A stretch of 48,065 nucleotides of DNA from Pseudomonadota bacterium (GTDB lineage Bacteria; Pseudomonadota; Gammaproteobacteria; Burkholderiales; Burkholderiaceae_E), in the NCBI GenBank assembly GCA_023388075.1, contig JAEWGX010000069.1:1-48065 (forward strand). Reading direction: 5' to 3'. The notes under the pieces are model-generated. The model was not told where the DNA came from. It ran no database searches and was given only the letters and a program-made list of their open reading frames with translations. The stretch's first letter is position 1, and each line of letters starts with the position of its first letter. The position numbers were made by a program, and so were the translations under genes. This document shows positions 43,265 through 48,065 of the stretch, piece by piece.

Positions 43265-44766
43265 GAGCCGCCCGGGTCATCGAGTTTATCGAGCGGTACT
43301 GCCTGACGCCGGACGGCGCCCAGGCGGGTCAGCCGATGGTCCTGGCCGAGTTTCAAAAGCGGTTCATCCGCGATGTGTATGACAACCCGGCCGGCACCTG
43401 CCGCGCCTACCTGTCGACCGCGAGGAAGAACGGCAAGAGCGGCACGATTGCCGGGCTGCTGCTGGCGCACCTGGTCGGACCCGAAGCGAGGCTGAACGCG
43501 CAGATCGTGAGCGGCGCCATGAGCCGGGACCAGGCCGCCCTGGTCTTCAACTTGGCGGCCAAGATGGTTCAGCTTTCGCCGAGGCTCCAGAAGATCGTCC
43601 GGATCGTGCCGAGCGGGAAGCGCCTGATCGGCCTGCCGATGAATACCGAGTACCGCGCGCTCGCGGCCGAGGGCAAGACGGCGCATGGCCTATCCCCGGT
43701 CCTGGCGATTCTGGACGAGGTAGGTCAGGTGCGCGGGCCGCAGTCCAACTTCATCGACGCCATCACGACAAGCCAGGGCGCCCATGAAGCGCCGCTGCTG
43801 ATCGCGATCTCGACGCAGGCCGCATCCGACGCCGACCTCCTCTCGATCTGGCTGGATGACGCCGAGGTCGCCAAGGACCCGCGCATCGTGAGCCACGTCC
43901 ACACGGCGCCGGCCGAGTGCGATCTGCTAGACCCTGCCGCCTGGCAGGCTGCGAATCCGGCGCTTGGGCTGTTCCGTTCGGAAGATGACCTCCGTGAGCA
44001 GATGACCCAGGCGAGCAGGATGCCGAGCATGGAGAACGCCGCCCGCAACTTGCTGCTGAACCAGCGTGTCTCGACAGAGTCTCCGCTGATCTCGCCTGCC
44101 GTATGGGCGAGCTGCGGCGGCCAAGTGCTGCCCTTCGGCGATACCCAGGTCTACGCCGGCCTTGACCTAAGTGCCCGGACCGACCTGACTGCCCTGGTGC
44201 TGATCGGGAAGATCGCCGGCACCTGGCACGTGGTCCCGCATTTCTGGACACCCGAGGCCGGACTGCTAGAGCGGGAGAAGCGTGACCGTGCCCCGTACAC
44301 GATGTGGAGCCGGCAGGGTTGGCTTCACACGACACCTGGCCGGACGGTGGACTATGAATTCGTCGCCCAGGACATCGCCGCCATCGTGGCCGACTTGAAC
44401 TTGCAAGCAGTGGCTTACGACCGCTGGCGGATCGACGTGCTGAGGAAGGAGTTCGAGCAGCTGGGCGTCACGCTGCCGTTGGTCGAGTGGGGCCAGGGAT
44501 ACAAGGACATGGCCCCGGCGATCGACGTCCTAGAAGCCGAGTTACTGAATGCGCGTGTAGCCCACGGCGACCATCCAGTACTGCGTATGTGCGCCGCCAA
44601 CGCGATCGTGACCAAGGACCCTACCGGTGCCCGGAAGCTGGACAAAAGCCGCACCACGGGCCGCATAGACGGTCTACAGGCGATGGCCCAGGCCTTCGGC
44701 ATCGCCGCGCGTACCGAACCGGAGTTTGTCATCACCGACATCGCCCAAATTCTGCAGTTCGTCTAG
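43261..44766 (+). CDS. terL: Phage terminase large subunit (HK97/Terminase_1 type)
   Basis: This is a 501-residue packaging motor. The ATPase domain has Walker A STARKNGKS (about 52-60) and Walker B LAILDEVG (about 148-155), with IAISTQAASDADLLSIW after it as the coupling region. The nuclease domain has YAGLDLSARTDLTALVLIG with the first catalytic Asp, and AYDRWR farther on. The length is normal. The GTG start overlaps terS (GTGA). It is the last gene of the head operon; a 185-bp gap then separates it from the convergent zinc-ribbon gene. No head-tail connector or tail gene follows. Confidence 0.94.
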   Translation: MRAARVIEFIERYCLTPDGAQAGQPMVLAEFQKRFIRDVYDNPAGTCRAYLSTARKNGKSGTIAGLLLAHLVGPEARLNAQIVSGAMSRDQAALVFNLAAKMVQLSPRLQKIVRIVPSGKRLIGLPMNTEYRALAAEGKTAHGLSPVLAILDEVGQVRGPQSNFIDAITTSQGAHEAPLLIAISTQAASDADLLSIWLDDAEVAKDPRIVSHVHTAPAECDLLDPAAWQAANPALGLFRSEDDLREQMTQASRMPSMENAARNLLLNQRVSTESPLISPAVWASCGGQVLPFGDTQVYAGLDLSARTDLTALVLIGKIAGTWHVVPHFWTPEAGLLEREKRDRAPYTMWSRQGWLHTTPGRTVDYEFVAQDIAAIVADLNLQAVAYDRWRIDVLRKEFEQLGVTLPLVEWGQGYKDMAPAIDVLEAELLNARVAHGDHPVLRMCAANAIVTKDPTGARKLDKSRTTGRIDGLQAMAQAFGIAARTEPEFVITDIAQILQFV

Positions 44767-44951
44767 TTCTTTCCCTTGCCGGCGGGGCTCGCGCAAGCGG
44801 GGTGGCCGGACGCGGATCAGTCGGACAGTGCCGCGTTTCAGGAAAACCCCGACAGCCGGCAGCGTGGTGCCTGTGCGTGGGCTTGCCTACGCCGACCTTT
44901 GCTGCGCGTGGCCGGCCCCTTCGCCCGAGTGCGGTTCCGCAGGAGAACAGC

Positions 44952-45563
44952 TCACTTACTTCGCTCACCCCGATCCATCGTCCAAAACCAGGACTCCCGG
45001 CCCTCGTTCAGTCGCTTCTTGGCGACGAACGTTGCCCTGTAGGGGCCCCAGTCTCCTCCATCGATCTCGATCACCACAGGTGCGCTTGTCGCCACCGGAG
45101 GCGGTAGGTCGTACATGACTCTCGCTAGATCGTCTCCCAGGGGGACGGGACGTACTCCCTGCTCGCACTCAGGCAGGGATCGTGGAACTGTCCCCGGATC
45201 TCCGCTCACATGGCAGGAAAGCGGCTCTCGTATTGAACGAAAGACGTCATGCGAGTGCGGGTCAGTTATGACCTCGACATAGATGTCTTTCGAGCGGTCG
45301 ATTATCTGAGCGCGATGCCTTGGCTTGGACGTGTCGCGATTAAAGTCAAGCCACGACGTCAACTCGTACAGCGGCCTCCTTAATCCGGGCTGGACATGCT
45401 TCATGCGGTGGCCAGCGTGGACGTCGCACGTTGCGGTCAAAGCCTCGCCGAACCGTCGGCTAGTACTACCGCAAGCCGTACAAGGGAGGCGCTGCCTTGG
45501 CTCGACTCCACTGTCGGACGTTGGTATCTCCGCCCCACAATTAGCACAGAAGGCAGTGAGCAA
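44952..45563 (-). CDS. Zinc-ribbon protein of unknown function, probable satellite cargo
   Basis: The 203-residue product begins with a four-cysteine zinc ribbon: C6 and C9 (FCANCGAEIP) and C28 and C31 (PCTACGSTSRRF). A central part reads RAQIIDRSKDIYVEVITDPH and SIREPLSCHVSG, like conserved hypothetical proteins seen across bacteria with a ribbon followed by a D-x-D-Y-x-E-x-V segment; the family has no known function to me. The C-terminus is a separate stretch (VVIEIDGGDWGPYRATFVAK). It starts at TTG with GGAG about 8 nt upstream. It lies on the strand opposite the head genes and next to attR, a common cargo position in satellites. Confidence 0.72.
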   Translation of the reverse strand: MLTAFCANCGAEIPTSDSGVEPRQRLPCTACGSTSRRFGEALTATCDVHAGHRMKHVQPGLRRPLYELTSWLDFNRDTSKPRHRAQIIDRSKDIYVEVITDPHSHDVFRSIREPLSCHVSGDPGTVPRSLPECEQGVRPVPLGDDLARVMYDLPPPVATSAPVVIEIDGGDWGPYRATFVAKKRLNEGRESWFWTMDRGERSK

Positions 45564-45646
45564 GCGGTTTACTCCAGCGTATACCCCCCAAAGCAGACAG
45601 GAGGTTCTATCTGAGCAAGCGTCTCTGGGTATCTGATTGATTTTGT

Positions 45647-45693
45647 TGGCGGAGCGGACGGGACTCGAACCCGCGACCCCCGGCGTGACAGGC
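45647..45693. repeat. attR: 47-bp repeat within tRNA-Asp
   Basis: This is the exact copy of 34606-34652. It forms the 3' half of the intact tRNA-Asp, from CCA through the anticodon stem and loop. It reconstitutes the tRNA, so integration does not inactivate the gene. Confidence 0.93.
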
Positions 45694-45723
45694 CGGTATT
45701 CTAACCAACTGAACTACCGCTCC
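45647..45723 (-). tRNA. tRNA-Asp (GTC)
   Basis: The 77-nt gene folds as a cloverleaf. The acceptor is GGAGCGG with CCGCTCC, the D-arm contains GTTCAGTTGGTTAGAAT, the anticodon loop is CTGTCAC (anticodon GTC), the T-loop is GGTTCGAGTCC, and a genomic CCA is present. It lies 43 bp after tRNA-Val on the same strand. Its 3' half is the integration site of the satellite, so sequence downstream of the mature 3' end is now element DNA and the original tRNA terminator has been displaced to the far side. Confidence 0.97.
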
Positions 45724-45766
45724 AGTTCCTGAGCGAATCTGCGATGCCGGGAGGCGACGCGAACCT

Positions 45767-45842
45767 TGGTGGGTGCTGAGAGGGTCGAACTCCCGACCTA
45801 CGCCTTGTAAGGGCGCCGCTCTACCAGCTGAGCTAAGCACCC
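45767..45842 (-). tRNA. tRNA-Val (TAC)
   Basis: The 76-nt gene begins GGGTGCTTAGCTCAGCTGG and has anticodon loop CTTACAA (anticodon TAC), T-arm GGGAGTTCGACCCTC and a genomic CCA. The acceptor arms GGGTGCT and AGCACCC pair fully. It is upstream of tRNA-Asp in a two-gene transcript downstream of lon, all on the minus strand. Confidence 0.97.
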
Positions 45843-45886
45843 GTCGGTCCGTTTCGCTTCGTCACCGAAGCTTGCTACAGCCCGCT

Positions 45887-45917
45887 AGTATAGCAGAGGA
45901 GTGGGCGTACCCTGCAA
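45887..45917 (-). promoter_or_regulatory. Promoter for the tRNA-Val/tRNA-Asp transcript
   Basis: On the minus strand, TATACT (45887-45892) is preceded by TG one base away, an extended -10, followed by a GC-rich discriminator (AGCGGGC) as expected for a stable-RNA promoter. A TTGCAG at 45912-45917 is a -35 candidate, with a long 19-bp spacer. It lies about 45 bp before the tRNA-Val 5' end. Confidence 0.6.
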
Positions 45918-45999
45918 GGCTTCGTGCCCTCGTCCGGCGCGGAAGGGAGACGCTGCTACGCGACGCGTCGACGCCTGAGCGACGACGCGAACGCGAAGC

Positions 46000-48065
<2,066 letters not shown>

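Larger units (their letters stand above)
34606..45693. mobile_element. 11-kb integrated phage satellite (capsid-forming PICI-like) in tRNA-Asp
   Basis: The element is bounded by a 47-bp direct repeat of the tRNA-Asp 3' end; one repeat unit plus the insert is 11,041 bp. From left to right it has a P4-type integrase, three unknown genes, an excisionase-like HTH, a winged-HTH-like gene and two more unknown genes. HK97-type capsid, prohead protease, portal, HNH nuclease and small and large terminase follow, then one reverse-strand zinc-ribbon gene. No tail, tape-measure, lysis, primase or phage repressor gene is recognised. A complete head and packaging set without tails, in a small tRNA-integrated element, matches the description of capsid-forming phage-inducible chromosomal islands. 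A decayed prophage is the alternative, but all genes are intact and tightly overlapped. Confidence 0.85.

Noticed and set aside
44726..45118. Plus-strand frame after terL as a head-tail connector
   Set aside because: Composition is Ser/Arg/Pro-rich, it overlaps the terL end and the antisense of the zinc-ribbon gene, and no connector-like fold pattern is visible.

Overview
The window is a GC-rich proteobacterial chromosome segment, most likely from a Burkholderiales-like betaproteobacterium. The gene content supports this: smc next to a zipA-like gene, the succinylase-route genes dapC and dapD, prmB, a PpiD foldase, lon beside tRNA-Val and tRNA-Asp, and a cytochrome c nitric oxide reductase cluster. 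The species cannot be named from sequence alone.

Left block, about 1-18.3 kb, is housekeeping and metabolism. A minus-strand pair (zipA start, smc) faces a plus-strand run: queF and dapC overlap, then dapD, pilU, an Spx/ArsC-like gene, prmB and a YheS-type ABC-F gene in a tight series. A CoA-ester group follows: a PaaH-like dehydrogenase, a PaaG-like crotonase, an APH-fold kinase of the type associated with acyl-CoA dehydrogenases, and a glutathione transferase. Two minus-strand genes (DUF1178, ppiD) close the block.

Middle block, about 18.4-34.1 kb, is accessory. A PhnDCEE-type importer is followed by a HAD-family hydrolase. A minus-strand nitric oxide cluster (nnrS, a 36-residue membrane peptide, a diheme norC, norB, norQ, norD) is divergent from nsrR, with a clear NsrR-type operator between nnrS and nsrR. 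After it come a small lipoprotein, an SDR without the usual Tyr-Lys pair, a beta-carbonic anhydrase, a DoxX-like protein with a divergent TetR regulator, and a PaiB-like protein.

Right block, 34,606-45,693, is an 11-kb integrated element in the 3' end of tRNA-Asp(GTC). It is bounded by a 47-bp direct repeat of the tRNA 3' end. It carries a P4-type tyrosine integrase, an excisionase-like HTH gene, several unknown genes, and a compact HK97-type head and packaging set in the order capsid, protease, portal, HNH, small terminase, large terminase. No tail, lysis, primase or repressor gene was recognised. This layout fits a capsid-forming phage satellite (cf-PICI-like) that would need a helper phage for tails. 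A zinc-ribbon gene on the opposite strand beside the right end looks like accessory cargo. Intact tRNA-Asp, tRNA-Val and the C-terminal part of lon follow.
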